Below, one piece after another: positions 18,915 to 30,171 of a stretch of 64,000 nt of DNA. This DNA comes from Larix kaempferi (lineage: Eukaryota; Streptophyta; Pinopsida; Pinales; Pinaceae). Location of the stretch: contig BSBM01000602.1 in assembly GCA_027924585.1 (NCBI GenBank), positions 6,509,501 through 6,573,500 of the forward strand, given 5' to 3'. A program made the translations under genes and the position numbers. The notes under the pieces are model-generated. The model saw only the letters and a list, made by a program, of their open reading frames with translations, did no database searches and was not told the origin of the DNA. Position 1 is the stretch's first letter, and each line of letters begins with the position of its first letter.

Positions 18915-18932
18915 TGGCGCGGTTGTCGGGGA
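18915..18932 (+). other. Primer-binding site of the Athila element
   Basis: TGGCGCGGTTGTCGGGGA, five bases after the LTR. It resembles the tRNA-Asp primer site of Athila-type elements with a few changes. Confidence 0.8.
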
Positions 18933-19058
18933 AGTGCTTAATCTTTAGGAGACATATTTGAAAAAAAACACATAAAAACAACTAAAAATGTAAAAATTTT
19001 ACCATGAATTCCTAGATGACAGGGAGATAGATTTGCATGCTTTTTGTCGACTCAACCC

Positions 19059-20010
19059 ATGAGCAACAACAATTCTTATAACTCTCAATTTGAATTCCTT
19101 AATTCCGAGGAAGAAACTATTCTAGCAATGACCCAAACTTAGATAACTTCTTTGCTAGCTCTAGCTCAAACACTACTATGGAAGAAGAAGATGAAGAACC
19201 TAGAGAATTGTTCACCTTTCCCATCAGTATACCTCTTGGAGATGCCACGATGAAGAATATCAACCCTAATAAACTGCCAAAATTCCATGGTTTGACTTCA
19301 GAAGACCCTGACACATTCCTATTTGAGTTTGAGGTAGTTTGCATATCCTTTGATTACACTACTGATGCACAAAACCTGAGGCTTTTTCCTTCCACACTGA
19401 AAGATCTATCACTTAGGTGGTTTATGAGCCTTGAAGGAAACAATATATTCAGCTGAGACCAAATGAAACGGGCATTTCTAGAAAAATATAGGGACTACTG
19501 CAAAGCAAAGGATACAAGAGATGAAATCTTTCGGATGCAACAAGGAGAAAGAGAGTCATTAGAATATTATGCACAAAGATTTCAACTCAACTACAAACGA
19601 GCTAGTCACTGCACCTTAGATCCTGAATCACTAAAACTTATCCTTCTTAGAGGTATAAAAGAAGAAATTTTTGAAGTCTTAAACCTTCTGTGGAATGGAG
19701 ATATATTCCAGAAGACTTATGACCAAATCCTACAGATCTTCAAAAACTACTCTAGATCTAGGAAAAGTAAAAATGGGACCAGGGATTCACACCCATTCAC
19801 TGGGGGATTAGCATATTCATGACCAAACCTTACAAAATCTGATTTAGGAAACTTGTTAGATGACATGAAGACCGATATCTTACAATCTTTTTCCATGCAA
19901 CTTGATGCACTTCAAATCAAGAAGAAACGGGATGAAATCAACCAAGCCTTGGCAATCTTTTGTCCACGCTGCAGAAAAAAAAACATGAGAAAGGGAAGTG
20001 CACACTAAAC
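19059..20010 (+). pseudogene. gag: Athila Gag, N-terminal part, broken
   Basis: The likely start is the ATG at 19059 (MSNNNSYNSQ), in a frame that ends in TAG within about 27 codons; the main frame begins to match just after it. A retrotransposon-gag domain follows: LPKFHGLTSEDPDTFLFEFE, then a WFMSLEG segment, then FLEKYRDYCKAK. In-frame TGA codons at 19454 (Trp expected) and 19820 break it. It ends in the first zinc knuckle (CPRCRKK...), with a one-base A-run indel, where copia-2 was inserted. The protein resumes at 26969. Confidence 0.82.
20006..20010. repeat. Copia-2 target-site duplication, left copy
   Basis: TAAAC here versus TGAAC at 26964-26968: five bases with one mismatch. Confidence 0.7.
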
Positions 20011-20743
20011 TGTTAAATTTTCAGAATTTACTTCAATCTGATCTAGGATCTTAACTGAGAGAACAACATGTACAGCAAATCTACAGCATATCAATCATGG
20101 ACACAATAATGCAAGCACACAAGAGACACAGAGTTTACTTGGGGAAAATTATAAAGGTGAAAAACCCCAATAACTTCCTCAGAGATAGATAGAGCAATGA
20201 TACAACCAGAATAAAGAGATAGTCTTCTCCTAGCAGTAGAGCCTCCTCCTCCACAAGTGCACCACTCTCCCAAGTGTGAGTGAGAGAATAGAATGTGTAA
20301 AATGAGAGAGACACACTCTCTATTTATACACTAACTTGACTTGACCTTTACTCAACTAGGTCGGCCTCAACTTAACCACTTAACATAATGTTGACTGGGC
20401 CGACCCCCACTAGGGTGGTCTAATAACCCTTTGAACCACATGGCCGACCCCCAATAGGGTGGTCTGATAACCCTTTGACCCACATGACTTATACAGGGCC
20501 GACCCCAACAAGGTGGTCTAATAACCCATCAAGTATAAGTTACGACACTTACAATATAAATGACGACACTTCCGTATAGAGGAATAATAACATCTCTATA
20601 GGAATACAACCACTTCTGTATAGAGGAATAATAACATCTCTATAGGAATACAACCACTTCTGTATAGAGGATTAATAACATCTCTATAGGAATACAATAT
20701 ACATATATGTGAATTACATTCCGAAGTTACATATACATCAACA
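20011..20743 (-). repeat. 3' LTR of copia-2 (733 bp)
   Basis: TGTTAAATTTTCAG to ACATATACATCAACA. Internal repeats: three copies of a unit with AGGGTGGTCTAATAACCC and three of a 45-bp unit with GTATAGAGGAATAATAACAT. The latter contains TATAGAG...CTCTATA, able to fold. A TATAAATAG box is at 20320-20328. Confidence 0.92.
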
Positions 20744-20756
20744 CTCCCTCTTAACT
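20744..20756 (-). other. Polypurine tract of copia-2
   Basis: AGTTAAGAGGGAG on the minus strand, touching the 3' LTR; primer for plus-strand DNA synthesis. Confidence 0.75.
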
Positions 20757-20989
20757 AGGAAGGTATTTCTCGACATAGGTCTTCTAGCACAAGTAATCTT
20801 CTCTGGATCATCGTCACTAGATAATCGTCATCGAGTCATCATCATCATCACTGCTGCTACTATCTCAATCAATCTCTGAATCTACTCGTCATAGGAAGTT
20901 CTACAGAGCTAGTCCTTTTTCATACTGGATGTAGGCCCACCACCTGCAGGTCTTCGTCATAACTGGACATACTGTGGAATCCTCAGGAC

Positions 20990-21490
20990 TTATTACGTGC
21001 GTCACAAAACCTGGCTGTAGCATCCCAGGCTATTACTAGCACACAGCTCTACCTGTTGGATCTCCCAGGAGAACATTACATGTGACCCATCACAAAACCT
21101 AGCTGAAGCATCCCAGGTTGTTACGAGCACACAGCTCTACATGTCGGATCTCCCAGGAGCACATTACATGTGATCTCACCACAAAACCTGGCTGAAGCAT
21201 CCCAGGCTGTTACGAGCACATAGCTCTACCTGTCGGATCTCCCAAGAGCAAATTACATGTGGTCATGGCAAAACCTGGCTGAAGCATCTGAGGCCTTTTT
21301 CATCCTGTCTAGATCTCCCAGGAGCAAATTACATGCCATAGGACAAAACCTCGCAAGAGCATCTCAGGATGTTACGGGTACACAACTCCGACCTAAAGAT
21401 CTCCCAGGGCACAAATTACATGTCCTCTTAGAGTAATGTCTCAAAAGAGCATCCCAGGCTGTTACGGGTACACAACTCCAACCTATAGGA
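20990..21490. repeat. Tandem repeat, about 80-90 bp unit, copia-2 3' region
   Basis: Five or six copies with AAAACCTGGCTGAAGCATCC, GATCTCCCAGGAGC and ATTACATG. Copia-3 has only traces of it (about 33860-33950). Confidence 0.8.
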
Positions 21491-21529
21491 TCTCCTAGAC
21501 ATGCTCATCTGCACAACTTGATCCACAGC

Positions 21530-22045
21530 CACAAAGTATCATCCTGATACTCACTATACATCATCTTGATGTACACATGATCATCCTGATCATCATCACT
21601 GCATCGCCCTGATGCATGTCATCTGGAGAAGCTCGTCATCCACGATCATCCTGATCATACAATGCATCCACCTGATGCATACCAAGTATCTACCTGATAC
21701 ATATCATCATACATGATCTACCTGATCATACAATGTATCCACCTGATACATACACAGATACATGATCCACACAATGTATCCACCTGATACATATCAACAT
21801 ACATGATCTCAGTATCCACCTGATACATATACAGATACATGGTCCAAGCATCCAACATGATGCATATACAAAATACATACAAATGATCCAACTGATCATA
21901 TCCAACATCCAACATGATGCATACATACATAAATGATTCAACTGATCATAACAAGCATCCAACATGATGCATATACATATACAGAGTAGTAATTGGAGCA
22001 TCATCCTGATGCTCATCATCCATGATCCTCTTGATCATCATAGCA
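21530..22045. repeat. Chain of about 18 mini-hairpins, copia-2 3' region
   Basis: Back-to-back interrupted palindromes with five- or six-base spacers, such as AGTATC-ATCCT-GATACT, TACATC-ATCTT-GATGTA, TGTATC-CACCT-GATACA, ATGATC-CAACT-GATCAT and GAGCATC-ATCCT-GATGCTC. Each left arm ends in ATC and each right arm starts with GAT. The outer bases vary between units but stay complementary. The chain lies between RNase H and the PPT. Copia-3 carries a similar chain. Confidence 0.85.
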
Positions 22046-22119
22046 TCGTCCTCTTCAGATCATCTCATCATCCACGAAGCACAGCCCAGATGCACATCAT
22101 CCAGCACTTACACCACCGA

Positions 22120-22265
22120 CATGGGAGAACACATCTACCACCATTCAGGGAAGGATCCAACCCTTACATTTTCACCATGGGAGAACACATCTACCACCAT
22201 GTGAAAAATGGCTCAGTAATTACATCAAGACCAAGGGAGAACACATCAACCATGTCAGAAAAGCT
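22120..22265. repeat. GGGAGAACACATC repeat, copia-2
   Basis: Three imperfect copies of a unit with ATGGGAGAACACATCTACCA. They correspond to the larger 54-bp array in copia-3 (34054-34470). Confidence 0.7.
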
Positions 22266-22289
22266 CATGTGCATCTGCATATTCCAGAC

Positions 22290-23480
22290 TCATCGCTTCC
22301 CTTTGGAAGGAACCTCGATCTGAAGTGCACCAAGCCTCTCTCTAAAGTACTCAAACTGCACTCTAGCCAACGGCTTGGTCAATACATCCGCAACCTGTTC
22401 ATACGTCGCAACATACTCTGCTTCGGCTGTACTCAGTGCTACGCAGGACTGCTTCCTGCTAAACCAAGAGATCACACTTGATCCCTATCTACAACACTGT
22501 CTGCCCAATCTGAATCAACATAACCCTGCAGGTTAAACTTTTGATTCGCATCATACTTGAGCCCATAATCAACCGTACCCTTTAGGTACCTTAGAATATG
22601 CTTTACAGCAACCAGGTGAACATCTCTCGGATCCATCAGGAACTGCCTCAATGTGTTCACCGCAAAGCAAATATCTAGTCTCTTTTTCGTCAGGTACATA
22701 GAGGACCCAATCATCTGGCGATACATCGTGACATCAACCGGGTCAGATGAAGCATCACACAGAAGCTTCAAGTTCGATGCCATAGGTGTGGCCATATCCT
22801 TGCCGTCCATCATCCCGAACCTCTTCAGGATCTCTACTGCATACTTCCCTTGTCCGAGGAAGATTCCATCTGCACTCTACCACACCTCCATGCCAAAAAC
22901 AAATAGTGCATCATCCCCAAGTTATTCAACTCGAACTTGGCAGCAAGCTTCTACTGCGTGTCGGCAATCAATCTATCCTCACCTGTTACAAACAAGTCAT
23001 CTACATAGTAGTATCACTGGATTGCCTTCCTCAACCTTGTAGTAAAGGTTGGAATCCACTTTATTCTTGGAAAAGCCCAAACTGGATAGAAAGCTGTCTA
23101 TCCTACCATACCAAGTTCTGCACATATATGACTCCCTGTCATGTGTCTCAGAACCAAGTGGCTTCTCCACATACACTTCTTCTTCAACTACACCATTCAA
23201 GAAGGCTGTCTTGAAATCCATCTGGTGTATCTTCCATTTCATCACTTTTATATTTCTCTATGCTTGATCTGAGAGTTCCATTTGGAAGTCACAACAGACT
23301 TCCCTTCAGCTCTTGGGACCGCATCCCAAACATCGTTCTTCATGATCGACGGATCATGGCATTCTTCCCATATCCTGGGAACTTCAATATCTTCAATATT
23401 TTCAATAGATAACTTTGTTGCTAAACAAATGTTGTAGTCCTTCTTTTGTCGGTGATGGTATACGATCTTTCCTACACAAC
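22290..23480 (-). pseudogene. pol: Copia-2 reverse transcriptase-RNase H, heavily damaged
   Basis: Fragments match the copia-3 RT: MKWKIHQMDFKTAFLNG, LGFSKNKVDSNLYYK, GYVDSDWADS and SWFSRKQSCVALSTAEAEYV. Compared with copia-3 it has lost about 45 residues before MKWKIH and about 14 residues around the KKALYGLK segment. A short deletion just before the YVDD codons shifts the frame. About 68 residues of RNase H are gone between AEAEYVA and EQVADVL. The last deletion keeps frame and lies between two GCAACATAC repeats. It cannot make an active enzyme. Confidence 0.85.
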
Positions 23481-24771
23481 AAGTTAAATTGCATGATTAG
23501 AAAACATCTCATAGTTTTCAGAACAAATTCTTACACATAAAGAAATATGTCATATAGTCATGCAATTATCTTAGCCAATGTTTCAATACAACATTTATCC
23601 ATATTCCGTAACTTTCTAGATGCCTTCCAATCTCTACCAGAACATTGTTAAGAGTGTGCACAACTCCTAACATGTCAGCAAAGAGGTTTCATTCTAGATA
23701 AGTAGAAATGGAATGTTGTACAGTGCCATAGGCCACTTACCCATGTATATTAGTAGTATATTGTTCATCAATGCAACTATTATAATATGCATAATACACA
23801 ACCTAATTCTAGGAACATAAGCATATACATCATTGAACAACATTATGTAAGAAATGACAATTCAAATACTTATCTTTGTTTGGTTGCTAGGTGGACTCCC
23901 TTTGAATCTTTGCAACTCCATTCTGATGTGGATTGCGAGAAGTGGTCAACTCCCTCTGAATATCTGCATCCTTGCAGAAACTACTGAAGTGTGCTCCTTT
24001 GCTTTCTTGCAGGAACAACTAGAGTGTGCTCCCTCTTGATCTTTGCTTCCTGGATTACCTATCCTTGAACTTATATCCATCCTTAATCACTATGCATGCT
24101 TATTAGTATCATCATTGTGTTATCCTTGAGGTCTCATACATAATCACACATTTATTAGTATAATCTTAATACTATAAAAACACAATAATTTTAAACATGT
24201 ATAGTCATGATCATTCACAGATAATTAACATTAGTATTCAAGGTTTCAGGGAAGTCTTCTTTTACTCATGCATATTCTTATTTGATCATAGGACTCTTCT
24301 AATTAGTTAAATCATCAATCAAGATAAGAGATATAATATGCATAAAACCCGTGATTACTCAAACCTATACCTTCATGATTCTTCTGGTTAGTCATATCAT
24401 CAATTATGGTAAGAAACATAATATGCATACAACCATGACTATTCAAACCCATGACTTCATGAATAATCATTATCAACAACACAACAGTATAAGATCCTAA
24501 CACAAGGTAGGATTCTAGCTTGATATAGGAAAAACATACCTAGATTAGCATGCTAGCTAGTTATGTATAACATACCCGCATAATGTCTTCTGGTTCTCTT
24601 CAGTGACTTGTGCTAGTAACCTGCATGTCTCATAGGTTAACCCTTGTAGGACCAAGTTATACATACCTCGTAAGTAGATCTTCTAAGCGATCCATGACAA
24701 TGGATGAATCTTTGTCTTCATGTCACCATGATCATATGTTCTTGAATTAGAACATGATTTGTCTTTCTTGG
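23481..24771 (-). other. Noncoding block in place of protease-integrase, copia-2
   Basis: About 1.1 kb of AT-rich sequence homologous to 36515-37613 of copia-3 (for example TCTCATAGTTTTCAGAACAA in both). There is no coding signal on either strand. GT and AG are kept near its two ends on the coding strand. Confidence 0.65.
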
Positions 24772-24973
24772 TGTACCTTTTATGTTAGCAGACAACATAA
24801 ACCTCATACAACACCATAATGCATTAGTACAATCATAAGTGTCAAAACCTTAATCAATGAATATCTTCTATTAAAGTAATACGACAAGTCTAGTAATTAA
24901 TCAAGATTGTACTGTAATGATATGAAGACAAACATATCATAAACTTAACCATGAAACATACCTGTAAGCCATA

Positions 24974-25105
24974 CCTGTCAAGATTGCTTGTAATCTTCTT
25001 ATGGAAGACCTTAGTCTCATCTCCCTCTGAGACAGGAACTTCTTCACTTATGCAGGTGACCAATCCATCTTCTTCTAGGATTAACCCAATCCACTTGATT
25101 TGCAA
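24974..25105 (-). pseudogene. Gag N-terminal remnant of copia-2
   Basis: Encodes IKWIGLILEEDG...CISEE...KKITSNLDR, about 44 residues. It lacks the copia-3 start region at a clean GT-AG-like boundary (between 25092 and 25091). The rest of Gag is replaced by noncoding sequence shared with copia-1 (24772-24973). Confidence 0.65.
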
Positions 25106-26249
25106 GAACTGGACCTGGAGCTGGATTAGGGTTTGTCAAAGAAACCCCAAAAATTCAAACTTTGAATTTCAAACTTCCGAAAGGATAGAAATATGCGCCT
25201 TGATGAGCTGATCAAGTTGGTATATTCAGAATTTGAAAACTGCGAAGTTTCACCCCTCAATTTTGCCTTTGAAACTTATGGATTCACTCGATGTGACCCC
25301 GAACTAGGGTTTGATGAAACCCACTCTTCTTCCCAATCAAAAGGTTTGATCCAAGGCTCTAGGCTTCTATTTTTCTGAGTAGCTTCTAGCCGTGGTCACA
25401 GATTTCAAAAATTCCCATTTTTACAGAAGCCCTAATTTTCCACTTTTCTAATCAAAGTCCCGAACTAGGGTCTGATCAAGCCCGACCTTCTGCCCAACCA
25501 AAAATTCTGATCTTGGTCTCTAAATTTTGATTTTGATGAGTATCATTCAGCCGTGGTCTCTAATTACAAGAATTCCAACTTTCTCCGAAACCCTAAATTT
25601 CGGAAGCCATGAATGAAGGTGCTCAAAAATAATTCTGTTTTGACAGAAATATGTACCTGATTTTTTTGGGTGTAACTCCGTACTTTTCGATCCACAGGGT
25701 CTGAACATTTTCCCTGATATAGCCCGACCTGTCATCTTTCCATCCCGATAGGTCTGACCTCAATTGGATTCTCTGAGAGAGAGTTATGCCAAGTGTCGCA
25801 ACGTGACCTGTTTATGAGATAAAACAGGAGAGTGAACTTGTACGGTGTGCCACGTGTCACTGGTTACGTTTAAGCCTCTGAAAATGTTACCTGAGAAAGT
25901 ACAATCCGTGCACTACTTGTCACGTTTTATGAAATTTCATTTGGAGCTTCCTATCCCAAGTTATGACCTTTTTTCCAAGGTCACCTGTTTATGACTCAGA
26001 TCTGGAAGAGGCAGAAACCCTATATTGTACAGATCATAAATCACAAAGTACAACGAATTAGAGGTTCTCCTTTGAACACAAGGTACATGGGGATCTGATA
26101 TTCGACCTGTAAAAGTTTTAGATCTTAAAACTTCGCCAAAATGTATTTATAGCGAAAGTGCTACGATGACTGGTGTTTTCTATATCAAGCCCTAGCATCG
26201 TAAGTGCAACAAGTGTCATACATGCCATATCATGCCTTCTTTTAGGCTA
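25106..26249 (-). other. Copia-2 leader
   Basis: Noncoding and closely similar to the copia-1 leader, including two or three diverged copies of the GATTTCAAAAATTCC unit. Confidence 0.6.
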
Positions 26250-26261
26250 GCTCTGATACCA
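26250..26261 (-). other. Primer-binding site of copia-2
   Basis: TGGTATCAGAGC on the minus strand, next to the 5' LTR. Confidence 0.9.
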
Positions 26262-26963
26262 TGTTAAATTTTCAGAATTTGTTTCAATCTGATCTAGGAT
26301 CTTAACTGAGAGAACAACATATACAGCAAATCTATAGCATATCAATCATGGACACAATAATGCAAGCACACAAGAGACACAGAGTTTACTTGGGGAAAAC
26401 CATAAAGGTGAAAAAGCCCAATAACTTCCTCAGAGATAGATAGAGCAATGATACAACCAGAATACAAGAGATAGTCTTCTCCTAGCAGTAGAGTCTCTTC
26501 CTCCACAAGTGTGCCACTCTCCCAAGTGTGAGCGAGAGAATAGAATGTGTAAAATGAGAGAGACACACTTTCTATTTATACACTAACTTGACTTGACCTT
26601 TACTCAACTAGGTCGGCCTCAACTTAACCACTTAACATAATGCTGACTGGGCTGACCCCCACTAGGGTGGTCTAATTACCCTTTGACCCACATGGACGAC
26701 CCCCAATAGGGTGTTCTAATAACCCTTTGACCCACATGACTTATATAGGGCCGACCCCAACAAGGTGGTCTAATAACCCATCAAGTATAAGTTACGACAC
26801 TTACAATATAAATGACGACACTTCCGTATAGAGGAATAATAACATCTCTATAGGAATACAACCACTTCCGTATAGAGGAATAATAACATCTCTATAGGAA
26901 TACAATATATATATATATATATATATATGTGAAATACATTCTGAAGTTACATATACATCAACA
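26262..26963 (-). repeat. 5' LTR of copia-2 (702 bp)
   Basis: Same ends as the 3' LTR; about 4% different in the first 170 bp by eye. It contains a TATAAATAG box (26572-26580) and a (TA)n run at about 26907-26929 not expanded in the partner. Confidence 0.92.
26572..26580 (-). promoter_or_regulatory. TATA box of the copia-2 5' LTR
   Basis: TATAAATAG on the minus strand, conserved in all copia LTRs here. Confidence 0.65.
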
Positions 26964-27690
26964 TGAACACCATAGAAATATGTGGTCTCTGCACTGATGA
27001 TCACTCCACTAATAAATGTCCTATGTTGCCCTCATGTAAAGCTACTATTCAATATCCCACAACTGAAGGTACAATAGAACAGCGCTGTTTTGTGAATCAA
27101 AGGAGGAATAATTTTCCTAGGCCTTACCAACCCAACAACCAAACCTACTACAATTAGGGAAATAACCAGCAAAATTGGAACTCAGTACCAGCCCAATGGC
27201 CATCTCAGCCAAGTCCAAACCAGTGGCAGGAAAACCAACCATATCAACAAACTTATTACCCACAATCTTACTCTCCATACCCCCCACCTTTTGCTCATCC
27301 AACCACGAATTATGGCAATCCATACCCTTATTCATCTAATTGGAGAGCTCCATTGCAGCAACAACAGCCACTCATCATGCCGCCACCATCGAATCAGCCA
27401 CCCCCCAGACCTCCACCAATTCCTGCCCAACCAATTCCAAACCCTAACAACAACAAGCCACCACAGTAACAAGCCTACAATACTGAAATGGTACAGTTTC
27501 CAACCTATGTTGTGGATACGCTGGAGATAAATGAAATTAATCTAAGATTTGGGAAAACATTGCAAAATACACACACACAAAGTAACCAAGAAGATGAGGC
27601 TCACGAACAAACAACACAACCTGATATTCAGCATCCAGATGAACCAATCCCTCAGGAGGAAGAAATTCGACCACTCACATGAAATAGAAA
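26964..27690 (+). pseudogene. gag: Athila Gag, C-terminal part
   Basis: Resumes gag after copia-2. A second CCHC knuckle (CGLCTDDHSTNKC) is followed by a Pro/Gln/Tyr-rich tail and an acidic Glu/Gln-rich linker before the protease. In-frame stops near 27154 (TAG), 27468 (TAA) and 27680 (TGA) occur where Gln or Arg would be expected. The same frame runs on into protease, so gag and pol were one frame. Confidence 0.8.
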
Positions 27691-28540
27691 CCCTCCATTC
27701 CCTGAAAAACTTGTACGAAGTACAAAAGAAGAAGAGGAAAATGCAATTCTGAACGAATTGAAACACTTGAATATTCAAATTCCAATTTTACAGGCCATCA
27801 GAGATGTGCCTATCTGCAACAAATTCATTAAAGAAAATTGTTTGAAAAGACCTGGTAGAAGAAAACATGACCCACCAACGATAAATGTAGTGGGCCAATT
27901 AGCATATCTAATGCTCGGTATCGTTGTTAACCCCAAATACCTTGATCTAGGCATCCTTGTAGTCAACGTGACAATCAATAACAGACAGATAGACAGAAGC
28001 CTAATTGATTTAGGAGCCACTATCAATGTAATGACCAAGGATACTATGATACACCTAGGATTCCTATCAATGGTCAGACCAACAACTACTGTCCTACAGC
28101 TAGCAGACACATCTACAGTAAGACCTGAAGGGATGCTCGAAGACATAATCATCAGCATAGAGTCCTGGGAATACTCAACTGACTTCATAGTCATCGAAGT
28201 AAAGAGTAAACTTAGTGGATACCCACTAATACTAGGGAGACCCTGGCTGGCAACTGCAGATGCTTACATAGGGTGCAGATCAGGCAACATGACAATCACC
28301 AGTGGCCAAGCTAGGAAGAAAATCAGGATTTATCCCCCAGCTAGGAAGTCTTCAGACTTGGAATATCAGAACTGGACAGATGATTATGATGACACATCTA
28401 AACAAAACATACGACATGTCCTTACAATTGAAGTTGCCCTATCACTAAAGGCCATTGACGAAGATAGTCATTTAGATAGGTTTATACAGAATGCTTCTTC
28501 TAATCAAAATATGTTTGAAGATTTTCTTGGCACATGTTAG
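27691..28540 (+). pseudogene. pol: Athila protease region
   Basis: A 260-aa open stretch (27758-28540) in the gag frame. The retropepsin motif is IDLGATINVMT, with Leu in place of the usual Ser/Thr after Asp, as in Athila-type elements. The second motif, LILGRPWL, lies about 80 residues on. It ends at a TAG. Protease would cut Gag-Pol into mature proteins. Confidence 0.85.
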
Positions 28541-30171
28541 TAGCAAGGAGAGGAAACATTAAACCACGATCCTAACAAAATGTGGGAAAGGTACTCACAC
28601 TTGAATAGCATCCATTTCAGATAAATACAGTTGAGATAATGCTTGGCAGGATAGTTAATATTAACTCCAATTTGGAGCCAGGACAAGAACAGAAATTACT
28701 AAAGGTATTATCAAACAACAACAAAGCCTTTGCATGGACGTATACCTGACATGAAGGGTATCCACCCAGACATCTATAAACACTATATCTATATAAAGGA
28801 AGGTGTTGTTCCTATCAGGCAACCACAGAGAAGAATGAACCCAACATTAAAGGACATAGTCAAGTTGGAATTGCAAAAGTTGTTAGATGCAGGGTTCATA
28901 TACCCAATCTCAGATAGTGAGTGGGTATCACCACTGGTCATAGTTCCTAAAAAAGGAGGAAAGTGGAGGATTTTTGTGGACACAGAGAGCTCAATAAAGT
29001 AACCAAGAAAGATCACTTTCCTCTCCCATTTATCGATCAAGTACTGGACACATTAGATGGGAACAAATATTTCTCATTTTTGGATGGCTTCAGTGGGTAC
29101 AACCAAATCCTCATTCACCCAGCTGATCAGGACAAAACAACATTCACATGCCCATGGGGCAATTATGCATACAGAGTGCTTCCCTTTGGGCGCTGTAATG
29201 CCCCAGCAACGTTTCATAGGGAAATCCTAAGTATCTTCTCTGATTTTATTAATGAACAAATGGAGGTCTACATGGATGACTTCACACCCTATGGACAGAA
29301 TTTCGACCAAGCACTAAAACATCTAGAGCTGGTTTTAAAAAAATGTATTGAGATGAGCTTATGCCTCAGCAACGATAAATGCAGAATGCTCATGGAAGAA
29401 GGCATTGTGCTTGGCCACCATATTTCGCAGAGAGGAATAGAAGTTGACCAGGCAAAAGTTAGAGTCATCAAAACACTACCTCCACTTGTGAAACAGAGAG
29501 ATGTAAGAAGTTTCCTTGGACAGACAGGATACTATAGAAGATTCATTGAGAGTTATAGTAAAATTGATGCACCAATGTTTGCTTTACTCACTAAAGACAC
29601 AGAATTCATATGGTCAAAACATTGTATGCTATCATTTGACAAACTACAAGAGAAAACAATTACAACTCTAGTACTCCAAGGAATAGATTGGGCACTTACA
29701 TTCCACATTGACTCAGATGCATCAGATAAGGCAATTGGATCTGTCCTTTGACAAGAAAGAGAGAAGAATCCCTATGCTATATATTATATCAGTAAAAATT
29801 TGGCAAGAGCAGAATTAAATTATACTGTCACAAAGAAGGACTTTTTTGCTGTCATACATGCCATTAACAAATTCAGGCACTACATAACTAGGTACCAAGT
29901 TTTTGTCCATACAGACCATTCAGCAATAAGGTATCTCATGAACAAACCTAACACAAGTGCTCGAATAATTAGATGGCTACTCCTCCTACAAGAGTTTGAC
30001 ATCACAATTTTGGATAAACCAGGAAAACACAATGTAGTGGCTGATTTTTTGTCTAGGCTCACCCATGGACAAGATAATGAAGTGATAAATGACAGTTTTC
30101 CCGATGAGAATATTTTTGCAATATCCACAAGGATCCCAACACATTACAGATCCCATGGTTTGCTGACATAG
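28541..30171 (+). pseudogene. pol: Athila reverse transcriptase and RNase H
   Basis: Three open pieces: 28730-29002, 28963-29751 and 29800-30171. A one-base deletion in the codons after IFVD (near 28983) shifts the frame. RT motifs are FSFLDGFSGYNQI, LPFGRCNAPATF and YMDDF (active-site Asp pair present). RNase H has HIDSDASDKAIG and, after an in-frame TGA at 29749, VHTDHSAIRYL and VVADFLSRL. It converts element RNA to DNA. Broken, but once complete. Confidence 0.88.

Larger units (their letters stand above)
20011..26963 (-). mobile_element. Copia-2: Ty1/copia element lacking protease and integrase
   Basis: 6953 bp with LTRs of 733 and 702 bp, Met-tRNA PBS and PPT. In element order it has a leader, a gag remnant, noncoding DNA, a damaged RT-RNase H and a repeat-rich 3' region. 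No protease or integrase sequence is visible, and copia-3 lacks the same part. It is inserted in the zinc knuckle of the Athila gag. Confidence 0.92.
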
